Shown here piece after piece: positions 17,192 through 26,366 of a stretch of DNA of 64,000 nt. The position numbers were made by a program, and so were the translations under genes. How positions within the stretch are numbered: the first letter of the stretch is position 1; each line of letters begins with the position of its first letter. The DNA is taken from NCBI GenBank assembly GCA_003491285.1, contig CP022705.1:434001-498000 (forward strand), in the 5' to 3' direction. The notes beneath the pieces are model-generated. The model saw nothing but the letters and a program-made list of their open reading frames with translations. It did no database searches and was not told the origin of the DNA. This stretch comes from Methanobacterium sp. BRmetb2. Lineage in GTDB: Archaea > Methanobacteriota > Methanobacteria > Methanobacteriales > Methanobacteriaceae.

Positions 17192-18799
17192 TTATTTTAT
17201 CAAATCAACAAACTGGAACGACTCCCCATTAAAAAGGCCCTGATCACTTATTTTAAGTTTGGGAATTACTAGCAGCGCCATAAAGGACAGAGTCATAAAT
17301 GGTGATTCCAGATTAGAACCCATGGCCTTTGCCGCCTGGTGTAAATTTTTAAGTTTCAAAGAGACTTCTTCCGCACTCTCGACGCTCATAAGTCCTGCTA
17401 TTGGAAGTTTTAATGAATAACAGCTAGTCTCATCAATTGCAGATAGTCCGCCTTTGTTCTCTAGAATTAAATTAACTGCATGGGCCATGTCTTTTCCATT
17501 ACTTCCAACCACAATAATGTTGTGTGAATCATGAGCAACACTGGAAGCTATGGCTCCGTTTTTTAGTCCAAATCCACGTATAAAAGCGTTAGTAATTCGG
17601 TTATGGCCATACCTTTCAACCACTGCAATTTTTAGAATATCTTCACCTACTTTTGGTTGAATATTGTGATTTTCTACTGGTAGAACTTCTTCAGATTCTT
17701 CAGTTAAAAGTTGTCCTTCAATAACATCAATTACCCTTACTTTCTCAGCGTCATTAGTAGAGGATACTTCAAAATCCTTACCTGTTTTTTTATTAAGAAT
17801 AAAGGTGCTCTCGACGGTGAGCGGTTTTACATTAAAGAGTACTTTACCTTTTTCTGAAACCAGTTCCCCTCCGATATAAACTTTTTTTACATTTAATTTT
17901 TCGATATCATCTACAATCACCAGGTCAGCTGATTTACCTGGCTGTATAGCGCCATTATTTAAGCTGTAATGTTGAGCCGGGTTTAAAGTTACCATTTTAA
18001 TAGCTTTCACTGGATCCAGGCCTAATTTTATCGCTTTTCGTAACATGACGTCTATATGTCCCTGGAGTAGATCTTCAGGGTGCTTGTCATCAGAAACAAT
18101 AAAATCTCCGCCTACGGATAGGAGGTCGGCTAAATTTTTGGCAGATGATCCTTCCCTTAGCATTATTTTCATACCTTTCTGTCTTTTCTCCCGTGCCTCT
18201 CGAGGATTGGTACATTCATGATCAGTGGATATTCCTGCTGCAATATACTTACATAAGTCCGATCCAGTTAAAAGTGGCGCATGACCATCAACTGGTTTTC
18301 TATGTTTTTTAGCGGTTTCAATCTTCTTTAATACTTCTGGGTCTTCCCCTATTACACCGGGAAAATTCATCATCTCCCCTAATGCCACTATTTCATCATT
18401 TTTTAGTAGTTTATCAATTTCAACTGAACTTAAAACAGAACCAGAAGTTTCAAACGGTGTTGCCGGGACGCATGATGGTGCAGTGAAGAATACTTTGAGT
18501 GGTACTGATGATGAATCGTTTATCATGTATTTTATTCCCCCAATTCCCATTACATTAGCTATTTCGTGGGGATCAGCAACCACTCCTGTAGTACCATGGG
18601 GCACTACGACTTCTGCAAACCTTGAAGGTGTGATCATTGAACTTTCAATGTGGATATGGGCGTCTATAAAACCTGGTACGATGCAACCTTTTAAATCTTC
18701 TTTAACTGGTTTTACGCATTTGATTATACCATTTTCCATTGTGATTTCAGCCGGATATATTTCCTCTGTGAAAACATTTAAAATATTTCCTTTTATCAT
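17192..18799 (-). CDS. ade: Adenine deaminase
   Basis: Converts adenine to hypoxanthine and ammonia in purine salvage. The 535-residue length fits the bacterial/archaeal Ade family. Metal-binding motif PGFIDAHIHIESS (near residues 41-53), later GHAPLLTG and STDHECT, and HDSHNIIVVG in the C-terminal domain all match Ade rather than adenosine deaminase. The ATG follows GGAGGG. No purine gene is adjacent. It is divergent from the small membrane-protein gene at 18863. Confidence 0.95.
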   Translation of the reverse strand: MIKGNILNVFTEEIYPAEITMENGIIKCVKPVKEDLKGCIVPGFIDAHIHIESSMITPSRFAEVVVPHGTTGVVADPHEIANVMGIGGIKYMINDSSSVPLKVFFTAPSCVPATPFETSGSVLSSVEIDKLLKNDEIVALGEMMNFPGVIGEDPEVLKKIETAKKHRKPVDGHAPLLTGSDLCKYIAAGISTDHECTNPREAREKRQKGMKIMLREGSSAKNLADLLSVGGDFIVSDDKHPEDLLQGHIDVMLRKAIKLGLDPVKAIKMVTLNPAQHYSLNNGAIQPGKSADLVIVDDIEKLNVKKVYIGGELVSEKGKVLFNVKPLTVESTFILNKKTGKDFEVSSTNDAEKVRVIDVIEGQLLTEESEEVLPVENHNIQPKVGEDILKIAVVERYGHNRITNAFIRGFGLKNGAIASSVAHDSHNIIVVGSNGKDMAHAVNLILENKGGLSAIDETSCYSLKLPIAGLMSVESAEEVSLKLKNLHQAAKAMGSNLESPFMTLSFMALLVIPKLKISDQGLFNGESFQFVDLIK

Positions 18800-18862
18800 T
18801 CAAGTCCCTCCATTACTAAACAATTATATAAACTGACTAATAAATAAATAATAGGTGTGAAA

Positions 18863-19174
18863 ATGGAATTTCAATATATTCTTAGGATAATAGTATTTTT
18901 GGTTGTTTTAGCCAGCATAGCTTTTGTTTTCTGGATATTCTTAACATTCCAAAAAGAACAAATGCAAGCAGACCTTTTTTTAAGATATGATTATGTTAAA
19001 AAAAGTATATTAACATTTTTATCAGCAATTGCAATATTATTAATATTGAATTCACTCGATAATGTGGGTATAATCATTCCCAATATATTACACAGCGTTA
19101 TAGATCTTATTGTTTTGTTTTTAGTCTTTTTAGCTGTTTATTATTTTAGATCCAGAGTAACCATAACCAAATAA
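18863..19174 (+). CDS. Small membrane protein of unknown function
   Basis: A 103-residue protein with three predicted membrane segments (about 5-28, 48-65 and 70-95) and a charged linker between the first two. ATG 18863 is preferred over the in-frame GTG at 18857, which lies in the AGGTGTG ribosome-binding site. I recognise no family. Located between two minus-strand genes, with an A/T-rich end at 19175-19202 where it converges on the next gene. Confidence 0.6.
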   Translation: MEFQYILRIIVFLVVLASIAFVFWIFLTFQKEQMQADLFLRYDYVKKSILTFLSAIAILLILNSLDNVGIIIPNILHSVIDLIVLFLVFLAVYYFRSRVTITK

Positions 19175-19202
19175 AAAAAAAAATATTTTTTGATTTAAAT
19201 TT

Positions 19203-20432
19203 CTACTTAGAATCATCCTTGTGGAGTTCCTCTAGAAGAATGGGTAAAAACGCTCCTACATCAGTAACAATACTTACAACTTGAGCACTTCCCCTGTCCG
19301 CAAGTTTAGTTACTGTAGCAGGATTTATATCCACACAAATACTTTTTACCTGTGAAGGGAGGATATTACCTGTTGCTATGGAGTGGAGCATGGTAGCAAT
19401 CATTATCACCATATCAACGTCCTGTACATAGGTCCTCATGGCATCTTGTGCGTTTATTACGTCAGTTATGACATCAGGTAGTGGGCCATCATCTCTTATA
19501 GAACCAGCGAGCACAAACGGAACATTATTTTTCACACACTCGTACATTATCCCTTTTTTAAGAATTCCTTTTTCTACGGCCTTTTTTATGGAACCTGCCC
19601 GGTTAATTTCATTTATAGCATATATGTGGTGTCTGTGCCCTCGGGCCACTGCTTCTCCGGTTTTAACACACATTCCCAGTGATGTCCCGTGAATTGCATT
19701 TTCAATATCATGGGTAGCTAGGGCATTTCCAGCAAATAACACGTCAATGTATCCTTCCCTTATCATCTGTGACAATACGGGTGCAGATCCAGTGTGAACA
19801 ATTGCAGGACCTCCTACAATTCCTATCTTACCACCTCTAGCTTTAATCTCCTTAATTTCTTTAGCTATCTTTTTAATGATGGTTGTTACTGGTTTTTCTG
19901 AGGATACATCACTTCCCATGAATTCAAAAACTCCCTGTTTTCCTCTAGGCCTTTCAGGAGGTTCTACTTTTATACCTTCACGTCCAACAACTACAAGATC
20001 ACCCTTTTTTATGCGACCCATCGGTTTGCAGTATGCTCTTTTAGCCTCTGAATCTAAAACTATCATACAATCCATCTCTATATTTTCAACTGGAATCCAT
20101 TCCTGATTGTAGCGTATAGAAGTTGGGTGATTTGTTGTGGAATAAAAATCTGTAGGAAGTACTTTATCTTTTTCAGATTTTTGAAGTTTTACTTCTCTAA
20201 TTTCAGCTATGGTGGCTCCAATTTCGCTTAATTCGTCGAGAATCTCGTTTAAATGAGTGGGATCTTTTCCTTCAACCATAATTCTGGCATAACTGGTATC
20301 GGTTTTTTGTTTACCTACCTGAAATTCAAGAATTTTAAAATCTCCTCCCATATCCATTATAATATCCAATGTCTTGGGAAGCATTAGAGAATCGATTATA
20401 TGTCCTGAAAGTTCCACTTCTCTCGTATTCAT
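19203..20432 (-). CDS. LOR/SDH-domain protein, archaeal ornithine cyclodeaminase type (TIGR00300)
   Basis: A 409-residue protein of the TIGR00300 family, which shares the LOR/SDH domain with plant lysine-ketoglutarate reductase and the C-terminal part of cyanobacterial arginine dihydrolase AgrE/ArgZ. An N-terminal ACT-like region (about 1-95: HIIDSLMLPKTLDIIMDMGG) precedes the catalytic Rossmann part with GGKIGIVGGPAIVHTG and AGNALATHDIE. A methanogen member has been reported as an ornithine cyclodeaminase making proline; proline synthesis is therefore the likely role. GAGGATT precedes the ATG. Neighbouring polyamine genes at 22.5-24.6 kb draw on the same arginine/ornithine pool. Confidence 0.82.
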   Translation of the reverse strand: MNTREVELSGHIIDSLMLPKTLDIIMDMGGDFKILEFQVGKQKTDTSYARIMVEGKDPTHLNEILDELSEIGATIAEIREVKLQKSEKDKVLPTDFYSTTNHPTSIRYNQEWIPVENIEMDCMIVLDSEAKRAYCKPMGRIKKGDLVVVGREGIKVEPPERPRGKQGVFEFMGSDVSSEKPVTTIIKKIAKEIKEIKARGGKIGIVGGPAIVHTGSAPVLSQMIREGYIDVLFAGNALATHDIENAIHGTSLGMCVKTGEAVARGHRHHIYAINEINRAGSIKKAVEKGILKKGIMYECVKNNVPFVLAGSIRDDGPLPDVITDVINAQDAMRTYVQDVDMVIMIATMLHSIATGNILPSQVKSICVDINPATVTKLADRGSAQVVSIVTDVGAFLPILLEELHKDDSK

Positions 20433-20584
20433 GGCAAATCCTCACATCATTAATTAAATGTTAGTAAAATTAAATCTTATTTAATGTATTATGTATACAA
20501 TGTTTATAAAAGTATTAGCCTTCGTCAAAAAAAAGTTAAAAAGAATATTATAATTATTTTCCTGATTTTTACTCGTGTAAACCC

Positions 20585-22261
20585 CTAACCAATCATGACT
20601 GTAGGTAGTCCCTGTTCAACACATTTTTTAAGAATTTTTTTAAGTTTTTTCTGGTTAGATGGCCAAGCAAGATATAAAAAACTTTTTAACTTCAGATATG
20701 CAGATGGTAAAGGTTTTTCTACCAGTTCTCTCATCTCGGGGGTGTCTGAGATTCCGGCTAAATTAAGCATGTTGGGAAGGGAATCAGCATAGTAAACAGA
20801 CTCTGCGAAACCTTTACCTATTAAATCTCCATTCGGATTCTTAATATACACTCCTCCTTCTGAATATTGTGCCCCGCTAGCATTGTAACCGGTTTGTCCT
20901 CCCTCAACTATGGGTGTCATGACGAAGTTTCGAATATCTTCGGGGACCATATCTTCAAACTGAAACTCCCATTTGTTAGGGTACCAGGTATTGGTAATAA
21001 AGTACTGGTGGGGATCTGATGATTTTTTACTTTTAACCCACTCGTCAACCATTAATCTACCTTTTACATCTATTATAGTATGGTCTTTATCTATGAATTG
21101 TCCCGCTACTGCCACATCCATTGTATTTGGAGGTTGAACTCCGGTCTGATGATAAAATTTCAAATTTGTATCAGTATGGGGTGCATACATGGTGATCTCT
21201 CTATCACCTTCAAACTGGGCCATAAACCAATCCCATCCTCTGGAGCGAGATGGCTTTGTAAGGTTATTAGCTGCCCTCATTACCTCGCAACGAGGATTTC
21301 CAAGTGGTTCCAATGCATTACCCCACTGATGGTCATGCCAGAATTTACCTTCACAGAGCTGAATTTCTTTACCATCAATCTTAAGGATACTTCCGGGTTC
21401 TAGACTCAGATTAGTGGCTGAATAGTAGAGTGTTCCAATGGAACAACAACACGGCAAACATCCTTTATTTCCCTGTAGGAGCAATTCTTTGTTGGAGGAT
21501 AGTTGTAGATCCACCTCTATTTCTACTGATTTTTCCCCTCCCTGGTTAACACCCCATGCCTGTACACCGAGAGGAAATAATTCATCTTTATTTTGGGATT
21601 TGATCCTGTTTTTTCCTATCGAATACTCAAACGGCTGGTTTTTTGTCTTCAGCACACCAGTTGTACCTGATACAGCGAATGGTTTGGCTTGAATGTGTTC
21701 TCCTCCAGCTTCAGCCACGGCTAACTGAAGTTCGCATATCTGGTTTTCCATGTCGGTTAATCCGAAGTTTCTGGCAATAGGAGGTGGTAGCAAGGAGTAA
21801 CGATAAAACGAAACTAATATGCCATAATCTTTTCCTTCATCAGATGTGCAGTTTCCAACAAAAAAGTGCCATCCCACCTGATAACCTAATTGCGGTGTAA
21901 AATCCTGAGGAAACTGAAGATTTGCCTCTTCAGGCACATTTTGATATTTTCGACTGCTATCCATACCCAATAAATGATTTAAGGCATAAGCCTGCAGGGC
22001 TGTAAGGGATGAACAGTGTTTGATCAGGTTTTGATAACGCTTCTTGTAACTGGGGGTGTAAGAATCTGGATTGTCTATAAGATCCTGAAGACGAGAGTGC
22101 ATTCTCTCTCCAAATGCCTTAGAACTATTTTTATAATTAATGATATGTTCTAAAACTTCTTCTGGAATATTTTCTGCCTTGAAATCTTCCATCCACCAAG
22201 CTCTAGCTATATTGTCCTTGGTTATCTCATCTATTTCTTCCAATAATTCTTTTTTCCCCAT
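20585..22261 (-). CDS. CrtC/AttH-like lipocalin-fold protein
   Basis: A 558-residue protein resembling the lipocalin-like CrtC/AttH family (carotenoid 1,2-hydratase and related secreted hydrolases). Characteristic elements are GYQVGWHFFVGNCTSDEGKDYG near 148-169, GKFWHDHQWGN (near 308-318) with a WxHDHQWG core, and WDWFMAQFEGDREITMY (described by its Trp-Asp-Trp-Phe core). No signal peptide is present, so it should be cytoplasmic. An N-terminal helical domain (1-130) is not part of the lipocalin core. The Cys-rich CLPCCCS near residue 270 is unusual and could bind metal. The substrate in a methanogen is unknown; isoprenoid lipids are one guess. It stands alone. Confidence 0.7.
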   Translation of the reverse strand: MGKKELLEEIDEITKDNIARAWWMEDFKAENIPEEVLEHIINYKNSSKAFGERMHSRLQDLIDNPDSYTPSYKKRYQNLIKHCSSLTALQAYALNHLLGMDSSRKYQNVPEEANLQFPQDFTPQLGYQVGWHFFVGNCTSDEGKDYGILVSFYRYSLLPPPIARNFGLTDMENQICELQLAVAEAGGEHIQAKPFAVSGTTGVLKTKNQPFEYSIGKNRIKSQNKDELFPLGVQAWGVNQGGEKSVEIEVDLQLSSNKELLLQGNKGCLPCCCSIGTLYYSATNLSLEPGSILKIDGKEIQLCEGKFWHDHQWGNALEPLGNPRCEVMRAANNLTKPSRSRGWDWFMAQFEGDREITMYAPHTDTNLKFYHQTGVQPPNTMDVAVAGQFIDKDHTIIDVKGRLMVDEWVKSKKSSDPHQYFITNTWYPNKWEFQFEDMVPEDIRNFVMTPIVEGGQTGYNASGAQYSEGGVYIKNPNGDLIGKGFAESVYYADSLPNMLNLAGISDTPEMRELVEKPLPSAYLKLKSFLYLAWPSNQKKLKKILKKCVEQGLPTVMIG

Positions 22262-22511
22262 ATTGTTTCCTCTTTAAACTTCTTCCAGAAAATATGATTT
22301 ATATAGTATAATAGTTAGTCTTAATCAGCTATTTTATCTAATAGTATTATAAAGATAAAGCTGAAAATCTTTTTTGTTAATTGAATAATAAAAATAAAAA
22401 ATTATGTTAAAATTAGAATACTTATTATATATTATAAATTTTGATTATGCACTAAATTAACTGTTTAAAATCAATATAATCAATATTAAATAAAAAAAAT
22501 GTATTTTGAGA

Positions 22512-23402
22512 TTAACTCTTGACACAAAGAAAATCGTAAATAATCTTTGCAGCATTTATAGCAGTTATATCTCCAAGTTGATTGGAAGCTACTTCTACCA
22601 GATCCATGCCCATTACCTCTTTTTGGGCCAGGGCAGATATTAATTTCTCCATTTGGAATGGATTTAAACCACAAGGCGTTGGATTTCCGGTGGATGGTGC
22701 AAATGAAGGATCTAGAACATCTATATCTACAGATATATAGATTTTTCCATTTATTTCATCTATTGTTTCAGTTATTGTACTGAAGTTATTGTAAACATCC
22801 TGCGAAGTGTAGTATTTTATATTGTTCTCATCAGCAAACAGTTTCTCAGGAGAAGAGCATGACCTGACTCCTATTTGAATAATATTTTTTGGATTTAAAT
22901 CATAAATCCTTTTCATTACGGTTGCATGTGAATATTTTTCGCCCATATATTTATCTGCCATGTCCATATGAGCATCAAAATGAATAACCGTTACATCTTC
23001 CACACCCATAGCCTTTAAAGCAGGATATGTAATGCTGTGTTCGCCGCCTAAAAGAATTGGGGTAATTTTTTGATGGATAAGATCTTTAACTGTTGATTCA
23101 ACTTTTTGGCAGGTTCTTTTAAAATTTCCAGGAATTATCTCCACATCGCCCAAGTCATGTACGGGAATTTCTAAAGTTTTATCAAGAGTAAGATTGTATC
23201 TTTCAAAATTATAGGAGGCTTGACGTATTAATGCTGGTCCATATCTTGAACCAGTTTTGTAGGTGCTGGAACTATCAAAGGGCACTCCTAAAATACCACA
23301 GCAATCTTTATCATAATATTCTGCCTTTAAATTAGAATCTTGAAATTCATTTTCATCCAATGAAAAGGCAAATTTAGAGTTATTATGAGTATAAAAAAGC
23401 AT
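22512..23402 (-). CDS. speB: Agmatinase
   Basis: Hydrolyses agmatine to putrescine and urea in polyamine synthesis. The 296-residue arginase-fold protein shows the manganese motifs GGEHSIT (near 117-123), HFDAHMDM (near 139-146) and SVDIDVLDPSFAPSTG (near 213-228). It lies next to the aIF5A gene on the same strand, with pdaD divergent from both, so arginine decarboxylation, agmatine cleavage and the hypusine-bearing target are grouped. Confidence 0.93.
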   Translation of the reverse strand: MLFYTHNNSKFAFSLDENEFQDSNLKAEYYDKDCCGILGVPFDSSSTYKTGSRYGPALIRQASYNFERYNLTLDKTLEIPVHDLGDVEIIPGNFKRTCQKVESTVKDLIHQKITPILLGGEHSITYPALKAMGVEDVTVIHFDAHMDMADKYMGEKYSHATVMKRIYDLNPKNIIQIGVRSCSSPEKLFADENNIKYYTSQDVYNNFSTITETIDEINGKIYISVDIDVLDPSFAPSTGNPTPCGLNPFQMEKLISALAQKEVMGMDLVEVASNQLGDITAINAAKIIYDFLCVKS

Positions 23403-23493
23403 AAAATTTCCCTTTATAAGTATAAAGAAGTAATGATTCTCTCATAATACTTATACTCATTTTAATCAAGAATAACAATATCAATTATCTATA

Positions 23494-23883
23494 TTATTTT
23501 ATTCTCATTAATTTTTTATTACCCAGTGCCATAATATAATCGACTTCTGCCCCTTCAATTAACTTATCACTTAGTTCGTCAGGGATAGGCAATTCAAAGG
23601 TTTCATAAGTTTCCAGATCCATTAATTGAACATCACTCCCCATTAATGCTAAAACCTGACCAACTCTTTTATCAATTATGGGTATATCAATTTTTGTATC
23701 CACTGGTTTTACAATACTCCTCTTTTGATTGTCAAATATTCCCACAGCTTCAACTCTGGCCTTGGCTGATCCGTGTTTTCCTGGTGATGAGGTCTGGATA
23801 CTGGTTATTTTTGATGCTTCACCATCTAATATGACATATTTACCTACTTTTAAAGTCTTAACTTCTACCACTTTTTTTGACAT
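23494..23883 (-). CDS. eif5A: Translation factor aIF5A
   Basis: The archaeal IF5A/EF-P factor that helps ribosomes through difficult peptide bonds. At 129 residues it has the N-terminal SH3-like domain with the modification loop SSPGKHGSAK (Lys36), which becomes hypusine or deoxyhypusine using spermidine, and a C-terminal OB fold. GGAGGAAG precedes the ATG. It sits beside agmatinase and opposite the arginine decarboxylase gene, which together supply the polyamine needed for its modification. Confidence 0.97.
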   Translation of the reverse strand: MSKKVVEVKTLKVGKYVILDGEASKITSIQTSSPGKHGSAKARVEAVGIFDNQKRSIVKPVDTKIDIPIIDKRVGQVLALMGSDVQLMDLETYETFELPIPDELSDKLIEGAEVDYIMALGNKKLMRIK

Positions 23884-24197
23884 AATTCTTCCTCCGATAA
23901 TTATTTTAAATGTAATTAGATTCTTATTTTTAATATAAATCTAAATTATTATATTCAAACCTATGAAATGCGTTTATCTCAAAATATGAATTAAACAGAC
24001 ATTATAAAATCTGAATAAATTGTAAATCAACTAGATTGCAGTAATCTAATAGTTAATTTAATCAATAATATAAATTTTGATATTAATTGACCGTTACTTT
24101 AATTTCATTATAATTATAAAATTCATTGTATAAATAAGGAATTATATATAGATACCACATGAAATTCACTTTACAAACAAAATTTTAGGGTACTACC
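23884..24197. other. Divergent promoter region between aIF5A and pdaD
   Basis: A 314-base AT-rich spacer between two divergent genes of polyamine/hypusine metabolism. On the plus strand, TTATATATA at 24142-24150 is a good TATA box for pdaD with a leader of about 20-25 bases. On the minus strand, ATTTATATTAAAAATAAG (near 23927-23944, read in reverse) can serve aIF5A. I see no hairpin or repeat. Confidence 0.5.
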
Positions 24198-24641
24198 ATG
24201 AATATATCTATAACAACAGGAAAATCAGAAGGACCAACCAAACTCAATGCATTCGACAATGCACTTTTAGACGCAGGAATCGGCGATGTAAATTTAATTA
24301 AAGTTTCCAGCATTATCCCCCAGGGAACAAAAATAGTAAAACTTCCAAAATTAACACCAGGATCTATGGTAAACTGTGTTTTATCCCATGTAACCTCCGA
24401 TAAAAAAGGTGACCATATAACTGCAGTTATTGCTGTAGCAAAATCAGATGATTTTGGTTGTGTGGTAGAAAATTCTGGAATAAATGCAGATCCAATTAAG
24501 ATAAGAGAAGAAGCTGTGGATATGGTTAAATATATGATGGATGTACGATCTCTGCAGATTAATGAGATCATAGTAGAAGAAACTAACCATACCGTTAAAA
24601 ATTGGGGTTCTGCTGTAGCTGCAGTGGTTTATTTGGAGTAA
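24198..24641 (+). CDS. pdaD: Pyruvoyl-dependent arginine decarboxylase
   Basis: Decarboxylates arginine to agmatine, the first step to putrescine and spermidine in methanogens. The 147-residue proenzyme cuts itself between Ser37 and Ser38 in KVSSIIPQG, turning Ser38 into the pyruvoyl cofactor. The N-terminal SITTGKSEGPTKLNAFDNAL and the C-terminal VVENSGI stretch are typical of the family. It is divergent from aIF5A and directly precedes the IMPase/FBPase gene by 4 bases on the same strand. Confidence 0.95.
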   Translation: MNISITTGKSEGPTKLNAFDNALLDAGIGDVNLIKVSSIIPQGTKIVKLPKLTPGSMVNCVLSHVTSDKKGDHITAVIAVAKSDDFGCVVENSGINADPIKIREEAVDMVKYMMDVRSLQINEIIVEETNHTVKNWGSAVAAVVYLE

Positions 24642-24645
24642 AATT

Positions 24646-25479
24646 ATGAAAAAAGATGATACACAATTCTGGATGGATGTTTCCAAAAAAATAATTAACC
24701 AAGTCGAAAAAGCTGTATCCCCCTATGTCGGTAAGAAAAAGGCAGGTAAAGTAGTAATGATGGGAGCTGACGGTACTCCTACCAAACTTATTGATATTAA
24801 AGCTGAAACTGAAGTTATTAAAGTATTAAAAGATCTTGAACTGCCTGTTACACTTATAAGTGAAGAGATTGGTAAGTTAAAGATTGAAAATGAACCTTCT
24901 GAAGTTTATTTCGTAGTAGATCCTCTCGATGGAACCACCAATGCAGTAAAAAATATGCCTGCTTACGGTATTTCCATTGCAGTAGCCAAGACTAAAAGTA
25001 AAGAGTATCCTACAATTAACAATGTTAATATGGGTTATGTTAAAAATTTAGCAACAGGAGATCTTTATGAAGCAGTTAAAGGTCAGGGATCATTTATTAA
25101 TGGTAAAAATGCCGTTCCTTCCACTATCGATAAACTGAATAACTCTCTGGTCGGTGCTTTTATTTATGGTACCAATGTGAAAAAATTAGATTATCTCTGT
25201 AAAAGACTAAGAAGGATGAGGATAATGGGTTCAGTTGCCATAGAACTATCTTACGTAGCAGACAAGACTTACGATGCATTTATCGACTTGAGGGATAACT
25301 TAAGAATAGTAGATATTGCGGCTGGTAAATTAATCGTTGAAGAAGCTGGTGGAATTGTTACAGATTTAAATAATGAAATTATTAATGGCAAACTAACTGT
25401 GAAAGATAAAACATCTATCTTAGCTGCAGGTAACAAAAAACTTCATAGGGATATATTAGATGTGATGGGGGGCATATAA
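24646..25479 (+). CDS. Inositol monophosphatase / fructose-1,6-bisphosphatase family (type IV)
   Basis: A 277-residue Mg2+-dependent phosphatase of the archaeal bifunctional IMPase/FBPase class. Metal ligands are E74 in ISEE, the DPLDGTT motif at 92-98, and IVDIAAGKLIVEEAGG in the C-terminal half. It can act in gluconeogenesis or inositol phosphate turnover. Some relatives, such as MJ0917, are fused to NAD kinase and act as NADP phosphatase. Here the NAD kinase is the next gene with a one-base overlap, so an NADP phosphatase role is possible. Confidence 0.92.
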   Translation: MKKDDTQFWMDVSKKIINQVEKAVSPYVGKKKAGKVVMMGADGTPTKLIDIKAETEVIKVLKDLELPVTLISEEIGKLKIENEPSEVYFVVDPLDGTTNAVKNMPAYGISIAVAKTKSKEYPTINNVNMGYVKNLATGDLYEAVKGQGSFINGKNAVPSTIDKLNNSLVGAFIYGTNVKKLDYLCKRLRRMRIMGSVAIELSYVADKTYDAFIDLRDNLRIVDIAAGKLIVEEAGGIVTDLNNEIINGKLTVKDKTSILAAGNKKLHRDILDVMGGI

Positions 25480-26318
25480 TGGATATTGGTATTGTTGCAC
25501 GCCTTGATACAGAGGACGCAATTAAATTAGCAGATGAAATAGTTGAATTCCTTTTAGAAAAAAAGATCAATATTACTATAGATTCTTCTCTTTTTTCTAA
25601 ACTAGATAAATATCAGGAATTAAGTTGTGACTTGGAGAAAATGGATGTAGACATGATCATAGCTGTTGGTGGTGATGGAACCCTTCTGAGAACTCAAAAT
25701 TTTATCAATGGTAAACGAATTCCTATATTTGGTATTAACATGGGTACTGTGGGTTTTTTAACAGAAATTGAACCTGAAAATGCATTTAGTGCAATAGAAG
25801 AAGTTTTAGCTGGTAACTATTTCATTGAAAAAAGAATGCAACTGAGAGTATGTCACTACCATGAATTACCATCTGCACTTAATGAAGTGGTTATTTTGAC
25901 CCGAAAACCTGCTAAGATGTTACATATAGAAATATGTGTTGATGATGAAATTGTAGAAGAATTAAGGGCTGATGGAATTATAATTGCAACGCCGAGCGGG
26001 TCGACTGCTTATGCAATGTCTGCAGGGGGTCCTATAGTAGATCCACGCGTTAACGCATTTATTATAGTACCTATATGTCCATTTAAATTGGGTGCAAGGC
26101 CTTTTGTTGTTTCCAATCAGAGTGAGATTAAGGTAAAACTGCTTAGAAAAGGTAAAAAGGCCATGGCAGTTATAGATGGTCAATTTGAAGAAGAAATTAA
26201 TTATATGGACGAAGTAATATTCAAAAAATCGGATAATTATGCTTTTTTTGTTCGTTTAACCAAAGGATTTTATAGGAGAGTTAGAGAAAAATTAACAGAA
26301 GGCGGAATAAGCCCCTGA
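25479..26318 (+). CDS. nadK: NAD kinase
   Basis: Phosphorylates NAD to NADP. The 279-residue protein has the diagnostic GGDGT at residues 64-68 and NMGTVGFLTE (near 88-97), plus TPSGSTAYAMSAGGPI in the C-terminal all-beta domain. Its ATG overlaps the stop of the IMPase/FBPase gene by one base. In Methanocaldococcus jannaschii the same two activities form a single polypeptide. The pair therefore probably balances NAD and NADP. Confidence 0.95.
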   Translation: MDIGIVARLDTEDAIKLADEIVEFLLEKKINITIDSSLFSKLDKYQELSCDLEKMDVDMIIAVGGDGTLLRTQNFINGKRIPIFGINMGTVGFLTEIEPENAFSAIEEVLAGNYFIEKRMQLRVCHYHELPSALNEVVILTRKPAKMLHIEICVDDEIVEELRADGIIIATPSGSTAYAMSAGGPIVDPRVNAFIIVPICPFKLGARPFVVSNQSEIKVKLLRKGKKAMAVIDGQFEEEINYMDEVIFKKSDNYAFFVRLTKGFYRRVREKLTEGGISP

Positions 26319-26366
26319 AAAGTTTTTTTCTAATTTTATTCTATTTTATGTGGAGGAGTTATCCAG

